NCBI GenBank assembly: GCA_902559395.1
Contig: CACEHR010000005.1
Coordinates: 21,451 to 85,450, forward strand
Direction: 5' to 3'
Source: an uncultured Pelagibacteraceae bacterium
GTDB taxonomy: Bacteria > Pseudomonadota > Alphaproteobacteria > Pelagibacterales > Pelagibacteraceae
DNA: 64,000 bases
Position 1 is the stretch's first letter. The number at the start of each line of letters is the position of its first letter. The notes under the pieces were generated by a model. The model had not been told where the DNA came from and did not search any database. It worked only from the letters and a program-made list of their open reading frames with translations. Shown here piece by piece: positions 30,747 through 39,528 of the stretch. Made by a program: the position numbers and the translations under genes.

Positions 30747-31399
30747 TGAATGAAAAACAAAAAGCAAAAGTAATTATTAAAACTTTAAATAAAATTTATC
30801 CTAAAGCACCAGTTCCTTTAAAAAGCAAGAATACTTTCACGCTATTAATTTCTGTATTGCTTTCTGCTCAATGTACGGATGTAAACGTTAATAATGTTAC
30901 AAAGGATATATATCCTAAATATTATAAACCTGAACACTTTGTAAAATTAGGAAGAAAAAAAATTGAAAAATTAATTAAGAAAATTGGTATTTTTAGAGTT
31001 AAAGCCAAAAGTATTTATTTAATGTCTAGGCAAGTATTAGAAAAACACAAAGGTAAAGTACCTAAAACTTTTGAAGAACTCGAGAAATTACCTGGTGTAG
31101 GACACAAAACAGCAAGCGTGGTAATGTCCCAAGGTTTTGGATATCCAGCTTTTGCTGTTGATACTCATATTCATAGACTTGCTCAACGATGGGGTTTAAC
31201 AAGTGGAAAAAATGTGGTTCAAACTGAAAAAGATCTAAAAAGAATATTTCCAAAAAAAACTTGGTCCAAGCTTCATTTACAAATAATTTTTTATGGTAGA
31301 GAATATTGTAAAGCAAGAGACTGTTATGGTTTAACTTGCAAAATATGCACTACCTGCTATCCAAACAGAAAAAAACCTATAATTACCAAAAAAGCTTGA
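30746..31399 (+). CDS. nth: Endonuclease III (DNA glycosylase/AP lyase) with altered cluster motif
   Basis: This 217-residue base-excision repair enzyme shows a helix-hairpin-helix LEKLPGVGHKTASVVMSQGFG containing the catalytic Lys, and the catalytic Asp in AFAVDTHIHRLAQRWGL. E. coli Nth (211 residues) has 4Fe-4S ligands with spacing C-X6-C-X2-C-X5-C. Here the region is CKARDCYGLTCKICTTC: Cys188, 198 and 204 match three ligands, the expected fourth (residue 195) is Gly, and extra Cys occur at 193 and 201. A cluster is still likely but with changed ligation. Confidence 0.93.
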   Translation: MNEKQKAKVIIKTLNKIYPKAPVPLKSKNTFTLLISVLLSAQCTDVNVNNVTKDIYPKYYKPEHFVKLGRKKIEKLIKKIGIFRVKAKSIYLMSRQVLEKHKGKVPKTFEELEKLPGVGHKTASVVMSQGFGYPAFAVDTHIHRLAQRWGLTSGKNVVQTEKDLKRIFPKKTWSKLHLQIIFYGREYCKARDCYGLTCKICTTCYPNRKKPIITKKA

Positions 31400-31400
31400 A

Positions 31401-32330
31401 ATGAAAATCTTAGGAATTGGAAATGCAATTGTGGATGTGATTTGTAAAGTTGATGACAGCTTTATTATGCAAAACAATCTCACAAAAAGTACTATGAAAT
31501 TATTTTTTGATGAAAGTGAATTCAAAAATTTATTAACAAATCTCAAAATCGAAAAAACAGTTTCTGGAGGTTCAGTGGCAAACTCTATAGTTGGATTATC
31601 ACAACTTGGTGATAAAGTTGGATTTATAGGTAAAGTTTCTGATGATGAATTTGGGAGAAAGTACGAGGAAGGATTAAATAAAGAAAATGTAGAATACTTT
31701 TATTCTAAAAAAAAAGAGGAATTACCAACTGGAACATGTTTAATATTGGTAACACCTGACTCAGAAAGAACAATGTGCACTTTTCTGGGAACAGCAGGAA
31801 AAATAAATGAAAATGATGTTAGTTCAGATGCAATTAAAAAAAGTGAAATAATATTTTTAGAGGGTTACTTGTGGGATGAAGGAGAGCCTAAGAAGGCATT
31901 CGATAAAGCAATAAATAATGCAAACAAAGTTGCTATGTCGCTATCTGATCTATTTTGCGTAGATAGACATAAACCGCATTTTTTAAATCTAGTTAAAAAC
32001 AAACTTGATATCACTTTTGCTAACGAACAAGAAATTATCTCATTAATTAAAGCGAAAAATTTTGATGAAGTTATAAACTTTTCAAAACAACTTAATAAAT
32101 TAGTGATTATAACTAGAGGAGAAAAAGGAGCAGTTGCAATTAATGGTAATGAAGTTATTGAAGCTGATGTACAGAAAAATTTAAAAATTATTGATCTTAC
32201 AGGTGCAGGTGATCTTTTTGCTGCTGGTTTTTTACATGGATACATTAACAAATTATCTACAAAAGAGTGTCTCGAAAAAGGTACTGAAATGTCATCTAAA
32301 ATAATACAGCAAATTGGGGCAAGACTTTAA
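31401..32330 (+). CDS. PfkB-family carbohydrate kinase (adenosine kinase-like)
   Basis: This 309-residue ribokinase-fold enzyme starts with ILGIGNAIVDVICKVDDSFI. It shows the PfkB signature 1 region VSGGSVANSIVGLSQLG-DKVGFIGKV and the C-terminal catalytic motif DLTGAGDLFAAGFLHGY with the anion-hole GAGD. Many alphaproteobacterial relatives are annotated as adenosine kinase, but sugar or nucleoside specificity cannot be read from the sequence. The stop is one base from the end of the convergent arfA-like gene. Confidence 0.88.
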   Translation: MKILGIGNAIVDVICKVDDSFIMQNNLTKSTMKLFFDESEFKNLLTNLKIEKTVSGGSVANSIVGLSQLGDKVGFIGKVSDDEFGRKYEEGLNKENVEYFYSKKKEELPTGTCLILVTPDSERTMCTFLGTAGKINENDVSSDAIKKSEIIFLEGYLWDEGEPKKAFDKAINNANKVAMSLSDLFCVDRHKPHFLNLVKNKLDITFANEQEIISLIKAKNFDEVINFSKQLNKLVIITRGEKGAVAINGNEVIEADVQKNLKIIDLTGAGDLFAAGFLHGYINKLSTKECLEKGTEMSSKIIQQIGARL

Positions 32331-32331
32331 C

Positions 32332-32451
32332 TTAAATTTTCTTTCTTTTAAAACTCCCCTTGCCTTTTTTGGGCTTAACTATTTTTGGTTTGTACTTTTT
32401 AGTAAATAAATCTTTAGCCATGGGGTTCTTCTTATTTGATTTGATAGCCAT
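32332..32451 (-). CDS. arfA: ArfA-like ribosome rescue factor, 39 residues
   Basis: This very small basic protein falls below normal gene-calling length. The body NPMAKDLFTKKYKPK followed by the tail VKPKKGKGSFKRKK closely resembles the ArfA family pattern: a hydrophobic DPLF-type segment, then a KKGKGSY-RK motif. ArfA recruits RF2 to ribosomes stalled at the 3' end of broken mRNA. The gene overlaps the end of the upstream regulator gene by 20 bases, so translation is probably coupled. Identification rests on motif recall only, without an alignment. Confidence 0.7.
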   Translation of the reverse strand: MAIKSNKKNPMAKDLFTKKYKPKIVKPKKGKGSFKRKKI

Positions 32452-32995
32452 TTTTTTCACTAATTATGAAATCTTTATCATTAAATGTGTTTAAAATTTT
32501 TTTTCTTAATCGATAAATATGGGTTTCAACAGTGTGAGTTTCAATATCAGACTGATAGCTCCAAACCTTTTCTTGCAATTCATCAATACTAACAGGTTTA
32601 TCTGATTTAGATAAATAAGTAATTGTATTAATTTCTTTTTCAGTCAACTTAAGCTTATTATCTTTTATTAACATCTCTCTTGAATTAAGATCAATAATAT
32701 AATCGTTTACTTTTACCTTTGACTGGCTGTTGAATTGTAATTTTAAAAATTCAATATTTATCTTTTCAAGCAGTTTAAAAATATTAACTGGTCCGTTATC
32801 TAAAACAAATTGATTATCAGTAGTTAAATATTTTTTATTTGAAATTACTAAATAATTAGTATGATTTTTTACGAAATCACTAAAATAATTCTCGTTGTCT
32901 ATATAAGTAATTTTAAAATTTAACTCTAAACTAAGTTCTTCAAAAATTTGATATAATTCATTAAACTTATATATTATTAAATTTTGATCACTCAC
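32432..32995 (-). CDS. OmpR/PhoB-type winged-helix DNA-binding protein with degenerate receiver
   Basis: The protein has about 187-193 residues. The C-terminal half is a typical OmpR winged helix: LKLTEKEINTITYLSKSDKPVSIDELQEKVW, then the recognition helix ETHTVETHIYRLRKKI. The N-terminal 100 residues occupy the receiver position but lack clear phosphoacceptor Asp and Lys motifs. It may therefore work without phosphorylation, and no histidine kinase is nearby. I use GTG at 32995; a TTG at 33013 is also in frame and would overlap the divergent L,D-transpeptidase start. It overlaps the arfA-like gene at its 3' end. Confidence 0.8.
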   Translation of the reverse strand: MSDQNLIIYKFNELYQIFEELSLELNFKITYIDNENYFSDFVKNHTNYLVISNKKYLTTDNQFVLDNGPVNIFKLLEKINIEFLKLQFNSQSKVKVNDYIIDLNSREMLIKDNKLKLTEKEINTITYLSKSDKPVSIDELQEKVWSYQSDIETHTVETHIYRLRKKILNTFNDKDFIISEKNGYQIK

Positions 32996-33006
32996 ATAAA
33001 GAGAAT

Positions 33007-33501
33007 ATGACAATTTTAGTAAAAAATAAACACACTCTTCAAATAGATGAATTTAAGTTTAAGTGTTGTATCGGAAAAAATGGTTCTACAAAAAGTAAGA
33101 AAGAGGGAGATAAAAAAACACCAAAAGGTACCTTTGAAATTCAAAATCTTTATTTTCGAAAAGATAAGATAAAAAAGCCAATAACTTTATTAAAATGTAT
33201 ATCAATTAACAAAAGTATGGGTTGGTGTAACGATATTCGTTTTCCAAGAAAATATAACAAACTTTTCAAAATAAAAAAAAGAGTCGAACATGAAAAGTTG
33301 AAAAGACAAGATTATAAATATGATTTACTTATTCCAATTAAATATAACTTTAAAAAACCTATTCCCGGTCTAGGTAGTTGTATTTTTATCCATTTAACCA
33401 AAGATTACAAGCCTACGGCAGGATGTATTGCTTTAAGGAAAAAAGATTTTTTAATTATGCTGAAATTAATAAAAAAAAATTCAAAAATAAAAATCTTTTA
33501 A
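33007..33501 (+). CDS. L,D-transpeptidase (YkuD) family protein
   Basis: This 164-residue protein is essentially one YkuD domain. The active-site motif is H...PTAGCIAL near residue 145, with the catalytic Cys in TAGCIAL and the upstream His in FIHLTKDYKPTAGC. The GKNGSTKSKKEGDKKTPKGTFEI opening is typical. No signal peptide is visible, unlike E. coli Ldt enzymes, so export or a cytoplasmic role is open. An AAAGAG site lies just before the ATG. The stop overlaps the yggS stop within TTAA. Confidence 0.87.
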   Translation: MTILVKNKHTLQIDEFKFKCCIGKNGSTKSKKEGDKKTPKGTFEIQNLYFRKDKIKKPITLLKCISINKSMGWCNDIRFPRKYNKLFKIKKRVEHEKLKRQDYKYDLLIPIKYNFKKPIPGLGSCIFIHLTKDYKPTAGCIALRKKDFLIMLKLIKKNSKIKIF

Positions 33502-34157
33502 GATCTTTGACCAAAGATACTTGATCCAACTCTAACGTATGTTGATAAATATTTGACAGCAGTAAGATAATCCGAGGACATTCCCATACTTAATTCTTTT
33601 AACTCAAGATTTTTATTCAATTTATTCATCTCTTCAAAATAACTTTCTGGATTTACATTTATTGGAGGAATGCACATCAAACCAATTAAATCTAATCCAA
33701 CTTCTTTACAATAGGAAGCTAGTTGACTTACATGATTTGTATTTATTCCTGATTTTTGATCCTCATTGCCAATGTTAACCTGCAAAAATATTTTAATTTT
33801 TTTATTTATTTTGTTTTGCTCATCTGCAATTTTTTTGGCTAGTTTTTCGCTATCTACAGAATGGATATAATCAAAAATTTGAACTGCATGTTTTACTTTA
33901 TTGGTTTGCAGTTTTCCAATCATATGCAATTTTAACTCTGGATTAGTTTTTTTAACTTCGGTCCATTTTTCTACAGCCTCTTGAACTTTATTTTCGCCAT
34001 AATTTATATGACCATGATAAATAAGTGGTAATATTTTATCTATCTTAAATGTTTTGGATACGGCAATAATTTTAGGATGATTAGTAAAATTTAATTTATT
34101 AATTTGGATTTTGATATTATTTTCAATGTCTAATAAATTTTTTACAATATTGGGCAT
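33498..34157 (-). CDS. yggS: PLP homeostasis protein YggS (PROSC/PLPBP family)
   Basis: This 219-residue single-domain PLP-binding protein balances free pyridoxal phosphate. The PLP lysine is in KIIAVSKTFKI near residue 35. Further signatures are HYGENKVQEAVEKW, LHMIGKLQTNKVKHAV, VNIGNEDQKSGI, and the C-terminal GMSSDYLTAV with the phosphate-binding Ser. I start at the ATG at 34157 because the longer frame adds 24 hydrophobic residues outside the family. The ThiE-like gene diverges from it after 6 bases. Confidence 0.94.
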   Translation of the reverse strand: MPNIVKNLLDIENNIKIQINKLNFTNHPKIIAVSKTFKIDKILPLIYHGHINYGENKVQEAVEKWTEVKKTNPELKLHMIGKLQTNKVKHAVQIFDYIHSVDSEKLAKKIADEQNKINKKIKIFLQVNIGNEDQKSGINTNHVSQLASYCKEVGLDLIGLMCIPPINVNPESYFEEMNKLNKNLELKELSMGMSSDYLTAVKYLSTYVRVGSSIFGQRS

Positions 34158-34163
34158 ATAGCT

Positions 34164-34682
34164 ATGATTAAAAAATATTACTTTATTAATAAATTTGACA
34201 CAAATAATATAGATAAACAAGATAAACAAACTGCTATAATTTACAGAAACTATTTAACTAATACACCAGACCAAGCTCTTATCTTAAAAATTAAGAAATA
34301 TTGTAAAAAAAAATCAATAAAATTTTATCTATCAAATAACATTAAGTTAGCGATTAAACTTAATTTAGATGGTGCTTATATCCCTTCTTTTGACAAAAGT
34401 TTCAAACATTTAGCCTACTCTTTTAAGAAAAATTTTAGAATTATTGGATCAGCTCATAATCTTAAAGAAATTAGAACTAAAGAAATTCAAAATGTTAGAA
34501 AAATTTTTTTATCTTCATTATTTAAAAAAAATAAAAATTTTCTAGGTATAAATAAATTTAAATTACTTTCTAAATATACTAAAAAGAAAATTATTGTGCT
34601 CGGTGGAATTTCGAAAGAGAATATAAAAAAACTTTCTCTATTAAAAAAATCAGAATTTGCTGGAATATCTTATTTTGAATAA
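34164..34682 (+). CDS. Degenerate ThiE/TenI-like barrel protein
   Basis: This 172-residue, very Lys-rich protein has the outline of a thiamine phosphate synthase/TenI barrel: an N-terminal YYFINKFD, FYLSNNIKLAIKLNLDGAYIPSFD, IIGSAHNLKEI, then IIVLGGISKENIKKLSLLKKSEFAGISYF. It is shorter than ThiE (about 210), and the diphosphate-binding Arg/Lys motifs (such as KxxxR) are not clear. Enzyme activity is doubtful. A position beside yggS is also seen in other alphaproteobacteria (recalled, not searched). A strong terminator follows. Confidence 0.7.
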   Translation: MIKKYYFINKFDTNNIDKQDKQTAIIYRNYLTNTPDQALILKIKKYCKKKSIKFYLSNNIKLAIKLNLDGAYIPSFDKSFKHLAYSFKKNFRIIGSAHNLKEIRTKEIQNVRKIFLSSLFKKNKNFLGINKFKLLSKYTKKKIIVLGGISKENIKKLSLLKKSEFAGISYFE

Positions 34683-34711
34683 AAAAAAGGCCCCTAAAAA
34701 GGGGCCCTTTT
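34683..34711. terminator. Intrinsic terminator between the ThiE-like gene and the porin
   Basis: GGCCCC (34689-34694) and GGGGCC (34701-34706) form a GC-rich stem with a 6-base loop, flanked by A8 on the left and TTTT on the right. The stem is extended by A-T pairs. It works in both directions and lies between convergent genes. It is the strongest hairpin in the window, as expected after a highly expressed porin. Confidence 0.88.
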
Positions 34712-34732
34712 ATAATTTAAATCTAAATTAAA

Positions 34733-35683
34733 TTAGAATGCAAATGCAGCACTGATAGCCCATCTTTCGTTGTCTTCAGTAGCTGTTGTGCTGTAACTGT
34801 GGTTCTTAGCTTCTTGGCTAGATACAGTTAATGTCATACCACCAGAAACATATGAAGCACTGATACTTTCGAACTCAGCTTTTTCTGAAGAAGCTGAACC
34901 GTCAGTAATTTCCTCAACACCGTAAGTAACAGAAAGTTCATCACTTATTGTGTAAGAAATCGCTTGTGATTCCATATCTCTGTCTGAAGTATCTGTTCCA
35001 TGATCGTATTCAAGATCAGTAGCAGTTACTGTAATTGGTCCGTATGCATAAGCAACTTTCCATGCAGTAGCAGTAGCTTCAACAGCTGCAGAGTTATCTT
35101 CACCAGTACCGTAAGCAACAGTTAAACCTTCAACACCAGTGTATGTAGCTGACCATGAAGTTGATGATGCTTTACCACCAAAACCAATACCACCAGGTGT
35201 GTAAGATGCATTCAATGCTAAACCTTCATATAAAGTTGGTGCAGCATATGTAAGCATATCATCTGAAGATTTACCTGATTTAGGCTCATCAGCAGCAGCT
35301 TGGAAGTTATCCCAAATACCACCAGCAGCAGATCCGTCCATATCACCTACAGCAGAACCACCACCTTCACCGTGGAATTTAAGAGTTCCTAAACCATCCA
35401 TGCTAACCGCAAGAGAATGCGAATCAAATGGACCTGGAGTAGGATCAGCTTCATCTAAAATGAATGATAAAGTTACATTCATTCCATTGTCTAACTCACC
35501 ACCACCTGTAAAAGTAAGTTGGTTACCCATTGACCAAGACTTACCAGTACTAGCAGCACCACCGTTAACGTGCTCAAGACCCATGCTAGCTGAACCTGCA
35601 ACAGACATTTCGCCTGCGTTTGCAGATACTGCTACTAGAGAACCTGCTAATGCAGATAATCCGATTTTTTTAAATTTGTTCAT
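34733..35683 (-). CDS. Outer-membrane porin
   Basis: This 316-residue protein has a clear signal peptide (cleavage after about residue 23, VSANA). It is rich in Gly, Ser, Thr and alternating beta strands, and ends in AFAF with the C-terminal Phe that BAM uses. It resembles gram-negative porins of the alphaproteobacterial general type. Its GC content is visibly higher than that of its neighbours, and it is preceded by the best ribosome binding site in the window, so it is probably among the most abundant proteins. Channel specificity cannot be inferred. Confidence 0.88.
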   Translation of the reverse strand: MNKFKKIGLSALAGSLVAVSANAGEMSVAGSASMGLEHVNGGAASTGKSWSMGNQLTFTGGGELDNGMNVTLSFILDEADPTPGPFDSHSLAVSMDGLGTLKFHGEGGGSAVGDMDGSAAGGIWDNFQAAADEPKSGKSSDDMLTYAAPTLYEGLALNASYTPGGIGFGGKASSTSWSATYTGVEGLTVAYGTGEDNSAAVEATATAWKVAYAYGPITVTATDLEYDHGTDTSDRDMESQAISYTISDELSVTYGVEEITDGSASSEKAEFESISASYVSGGMTLTVSSQEAKNHSYSTTATEDNERWAISAAFAF

Positions 35684-35690
35684 ATTAATT

Positions 35691-35698
35691 ACTCCTTT
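35691..35698 (-). promoter_or_regulatory. Strong ribosome binding site of the porin
   Basis: AAAGGAGT is placed 8 bases (from the GGAG core) upstream of the porin ATG at 35683. Most genes in this window have weak or no such site, so this confirms the start and points to high translation. The 195 bases upstream (35699-35893) hold the porin promoter region; I could not pick a convincing -35/-10 pair there. Confidence 0.75.
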
Positions 35699-35893
35699 AA
35701 TTTGTGTTAATTATTAATAATAAACAGTGCCTATTTAACATTTTGGAAGCGTAGAATTGCTAATTTACATCAATTTTGATAAATTAATCTAATACTGTTG
35801 TATTTTTACAACATTAAAAATACATTGATTTATCTATATTTTTTAAGTTTTTTAACTATATATTTAAATAAATTCTTAAAAAACAAGGTTAAA

Positions 35894-36478
35894 ATGCAGA
35901 CTATTCTTAAATTATTAAAACTTAAGATTAATATATCGAAATTTTTAAAAACTTTTGTATTTATTTTAATAATTCCACTCATACTTAGTTCCTGCAAAAG
36001 TCCCGAGGGGAAATTTAAATTACCCGGTGGTGATGCTAGAAAATTTCCTGCTGATCCCGCTAAACGTGTTGAAAAAAATCTTAAAGAAGGAAGAGGTTTT
36101 AAGCTTAATGATGCTTTTGGTCAAAAGGGAGGAGTTTTTGATTTTGCAAGTTCTAATGAACTTTGGAGAGCCTCACTAGATACTATTGATTTCATGCCAC
36201 TGCTATCAGTAAATTATAGTGGAGGTATAATTGTTACAGATTGGTACTCAGATGAACAAAGTGAAAGCGGTGAAAGTGTAAAAATTTCTATTAGATTCTT
36301 AACTAATGAAATAAGAGCTGATGCACTTGATGTCAAAGTTTTTAGTAGAAAATGTAATAGTGCATCTAGTTGTGTAGTAAAAGAAATAAATGATGAATTA
36401 GCTCCAGAGTTAACAAAACAAATTTTAAAAAAAGCTACATTGTACAAAAAAGAAGCTTTAGATAAAAAAAACAATTAA
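35894..36478 (+). CDS. DUF3576 family lipoprotein
   Basis: This 194-residue protein begins with a basic and hydrophobic stretch and the lipobox LSSC (Cys about residue 34), then a DUF3576 domain with GFKLNDAFGQKGGVFDFASSNELWRASLDTIDFMPL and a GGIIVTDWY strand. Function is unknown; the family is mostly alphaproteobacterial. I choose ATG at 35894 with AAGG 5 bases upstream. A longer frame from 35798 adds 32 residues that look like untranslated leader. The gene sits directly before leuS, a common arrangement. Confidence 0.83.
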   Translation: MQTILKLLKLKINISKFLKTFVFILIIPLILSSCKSPEGKFKLPGGDARKFPADPAKRVEKNLKEGRGFKLNDAFGQKGGVFDFASSNELWRASLDTIDFMPLLSVNYSGGIIVTDWYSDEQSESGESVKISIRFLTNEIRADALDVKVFSRKCNSASSCVVKEINDELAPELTKQILKKATLYKKEALDKKNN

Positions 36479-36495
36479 CCCATTAATTGATTTAA

Positions 36496-39030
36496 GTGGA
36501 CAGATACAATTTTAAAGAAGTTGAACATAGGTGGCAAGATTTTTGGGATAAAAATAAATCATTTGCAACGAAATTAGATCAAAATAAAAAAAAATTTTAT
36601 TGTTTAGAAATGTTTCCTTACCCTTCAGGGAAGATTCACATGGGACATGTGAGAAATTACACAATTGGTGACGTTTTATCTCGATATAAAGCTCTAAAAG
36701 GTTTTAATGTATTACATCCGATGGGATGGGATTCGTTTGGAATGCCAGCAGAAAATGCAGCAAGGCAAAATAATTTAGATCCAAAGGAATGGACTTATAA
36801 AAATATTTCTACAATGAAAACTCAATTAAAAAAACTTGGACTTTCTATTGATTGGGACAGAGAAATATCAACTTGCTCAGAAGAATATTATAAACACCAA
36901 CAACTATTTTTTCTTGAGTTATATAATAAAGGTTTGGTTTATAGAAAAGAAAATTATGTAAATTGGGATCCTGTCGATCAAACAGTTCTTGCAAATGAAC
37001 AAGTAATCGATGGAAAAGGATGGAGATCAGGAGCTGTAGTTGAAAGAAAAAAATTAAATCAATGGTTTTTTAATATTTCAAAATTTTCACAAGAACTTTT
37101 AGATGGTTTAGAGGAATTAAAAGATTGGCCCAACAAAGTAAAGGTTATGCAAAAAAACTGGATAGGAAAATCTTTTGGATGTGAAATTGCGTTTCAAACT
37201 GAGGGGAGCTTACCTGTTAAAGAAATTAAATGTTTTACAACAAGACCAGATACCTTGCATGGTTTTTCTTTTATAGCTCTATCAGTAGATCATGAAATTT
37301 CTAATTATTTTGAAAATGACAAAAAATTTCAAGAATTTAAAAAGGAGTGCTCTAAAACTGGAACTACAGAAGAGGCAATAGCAATTGGTGAAAAAATTGG
37401 TTTTAAAACTGATCTACTGGCTATAAATCCATTAAATCCATCACAAAAAGTCCCGGTTTTCTTTGCTAATTTTGTACTCATGGACTATGGTTTTGGTGCT
37501 GTATTTGGGTGCCCAGCTCATGATCAAAGAGATTTTGATTTTGCAAAAAAATATAATCTTGAAATTAAAACAGTCGTAAGGCCTTTCGACCAAAATGACG
37601 ACTTCGAAGTTGAAGAGGAAGCATATTCTGGACCAGGAGTTGTCATTAATTCAGAGGATCTCAATGGATTTAAAGCGCCAGAAGAATCTGTTTTAAACAC
37701 TATAAATATTTTAGAAAAAAAGAAGATTGGAAAAAAACAAATTAATTTTAGATTAAAAGATTGGGGTGTTTCTAGACAAAGATATTGGGGATGCCCTATT
37801 CCAATGGCATACGATCTTGATGGTAATGTAAAAGAAATTCCAAAAAAAGATTTACCAGTAAAATTGCCAGAAAATGTTAATCTTAATTCAAAAGGTAATC
37901 CATTGGACTCAGAAAATAATTGGAAAAATATAACAATAGATGGAAAAAAATATATTAGAGAAACAGATACATTAGATACATTCGTTTGTTCATCTTGGTA
38001 TTATTTAAGATTTTGTTCACCGAAAGAGACTAAATATGGATTTAATCAAGATGACATAGACTATTGGATGCCAGTTGATCAATATATTGGTGGGGTGGAA
38101 CATGCAATATTACATCTTCTTTATTCGCGTTTTTTTATGAAAGCAATCGGTTACCAAAATAAAAATTTTAAATTTAAGGAACCATTTGATGGTTTGTTTA
38201 CTCAGGGAATGGTTTGTCATGAAACATATAAGGATAAAAATCATAATTGGATAAGCCCTGATGAGATAGAAACAATTAATGGTAAAAAAGTGCTAAAAAA
38301 TCAACATTCAGAGGAGGTTATGGTTGGTGCATCAGAGTCAATGTCAAAGTCAAAAAAAAATACAGTTGATCCTGAGAAAATAATTGAAATTTATGGAGCT
38401 GATGCAGCAAGATTATTTATTTTATCAGATAGCCCACCCGAAAAGGACGTACAATGGTCAGATGAGGGAATTGCTTCCTCTCATAAATTTATTCAAAAAT
38501 TATGGTCACTTAATAAAAAAATATTAGATGAAATAAATAAAGATCATAAAGAAGATAAGAGTGATGAATTAATAAAATTTACTAATAAGTTCATAAAAAA
38601 AATGACAAATAATTTGGATGATTTTAGTTACAATATTTTAATTGCTAATTTACACCAAATGCAGAACTATTTTTTAAAAGAATTAAATAAAAATTATACC
38701 CAAAAAACTTTAAAAGAAAATTTCATTAAAATACTTATAACAATGCTTCCAATAGTTCCACATTTAGCAAATGAATGTTTAAAAATTTTTAATGTGGATA
38801 ATCCTGAATGGCCAGATTACGATGAAAAATTATTGATTGAGGAGCAAATTAATTATGTGATTCAAATAAATGGTAAGAAAAGAGCACTTATTTTAGGCAA
38901 ACGAGACATTTTAGAAAATGATTTAGTCGATATAATTAATAAAGAGGAGAATTTAAAAAAATATTTATCTGGTAAACAGATAAAGAAAAAAATTTTTGTG
39001 CCTAACAAATTAATAAACATTATAATTTAA
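36496..39030 (+). CDS. leuS: Leucyl-tRNA synthetase
   Basis: This 844-residue class I synthetase has the HIGH motif in [20 protein letters not shown], a CP1 editing domain (about 225-420, with [18 protein letters not shown]), and the KMSKS motif as [13 protein letters not shown] near residue 617. A C-terminal tRNA-binding domain ends the protein. The start is GTG, since [15 protein letters not shown] is the usual beginning and no ATG lies further upstream in frame. It is followed 3 bases later by lptE, a widespread order. Confidence 0.98.
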   Translation: MDRYNFKEVEHRWQDFWDKNKSFATKLDQNKKKFYCLEMFPYPSGKIHMGHVRNYTIGDVLSRYKALKGFNVLHPMGWDSFGMPAENAARQNNLDPKEWTYKNISTMKTQLKKLGLSIDWDREISTCSEEYYKHQQLFFLELYNKGLVYRKENYVNWDPVDQTVLANEQVIDGKGWRSGAVVERKKLNQWFFNISKFSQELLDGLEELKDWPNKVKVMQKNWIGKSFGCEIAFQTEGSLPVKEIKCFTTRPDTLHGFSFIALSVDHEISNYFENDKKFQEFKKECSKTGTTEEAIAIGEKIGFKTDLLAINPLNPSQKVPVFFANFVLMDYGFGAVFGCPAHDQRDFDFAKKYNLEIKTVVRPFDQNDDFEVEEEAYSGPGVVINSEDLNGFKAPEESVLNTINILEKKKIGKKQINFRLKDWGVSRQRYWGCPIPMAYDLDGNVKEIPKKDLPVKLPENVNLNSKGNPLDSENNWKNITIDGKKYIRETDTLDTFVCSSWYYLRFCSPKETKYGFNQDDIDYWMPVDQYIGGVEHAILHLLYSRFFMKAIGYQNKNFKFKEPFDGLFTQGMVCHETYKDKNHNWISPDEIETINGKKVLKNQHSEEVMVGASESMSKSKKNTVDPEKIIEIYGADAARLFILSDSPPEKDVQWSDEGIASSHKFIQKLWSLNKKILDEINKDHKEDKSDELIKFTNKFIKKMTNNLDDFSYNILIANLHQMQNYFLKELNKNYTQKTLKENFIKILITMLPIVPHLANECLKIFNVDNPEWPDYDEKLLIEEQINYVIQINGKKRALILGKRDILENDLVDIINKEENLKKYLSGKQIKKKIFVPNKLINIII

Positions 39031-39033
39031 TAA

Positions 39034-39528
39034 ATGCCTAAGTTCAAAATTACTTCATTTTTAATATTGATAATATTTTTTTTAAATAATTGTGGTTTTA
39101 CTCCTGAATATGCTGGTTTCAAGGGAATCGATTTTTCACTTAGTTTAAACGAGGTGGAAGGTGATAGGGAGCTTAATAATGCAATTGCATCTCAATTAAA
39201 TCGTTATAGCAATGAAAAAAATTACAGCTTAAAAATTATAAATGTAAATATTAAGAGTAAATTTTCGAAAGATATTCTGTCTAAAGATTCCACAGGTAAG
39301 GCGACGAAATACAATCTAAAAGCAAATGTTGAATTTGTTTTAAAAACAGATGATGGTTCAAGAAAAATAAATTTATATGAAGAGTTTAAAATAGATAATA
39401 TTGAAGATAATGTTGAAGAAATGAAATATATAAAAATTATGCCTGGGATAATCGTGGCAATTATTAAAAGAAATTTTGCAGAAATAATAACAAAAAAACT
39501 AATTTTAAATATTAATAAAAATAAATGA
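39034..39528 (+). CDS. lptE: LPS-assembly lipoprotein LptE
   Basis: This 164-residue protein has a signal peptide with lipobox-like FLNNC (Cys20), followed by GFTPEYAG. It is short, has alternating strands and ends with a Lys-rich tail, as in LptE, the plug of the LptD translocon. Sequence conservation in this family is low; the strongest evidence is the gene position between leuS and holA, the classic leuS-lptE-holA order. Its stop overlaps the start of holA by 4 bases (ATGA). Confidence 0.85.
   Translation: MPKFKITSFLILIIFFLNNCGFTPEYAGFKGIDFSLSLNEVEGDRELNNAIASQLNRYSNEKNYSLKIINVNIKSKFSKDILSKDSTGKATKYNLKANVEFVLKTDDGSRKINLYEEFKIDNIEDNVEEMKYIKIMPGIIVAIIKRNFAEIITKKLILNINKNK

Noticed and set aside
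32996..33013. TTG start for the winged-helix regulator
   Set aside because: It would overlap the divergent transpeptidase start without a ribosome binding site; a GTG at 32995 is simpler, though not proven.
35798..35893. 32-residue upstream extension of the DUF3576 lipoprotein
   Set aside because: It would place a second hydrophobic stretch before the lipoprotein signal; the later ATG has a better binding site.
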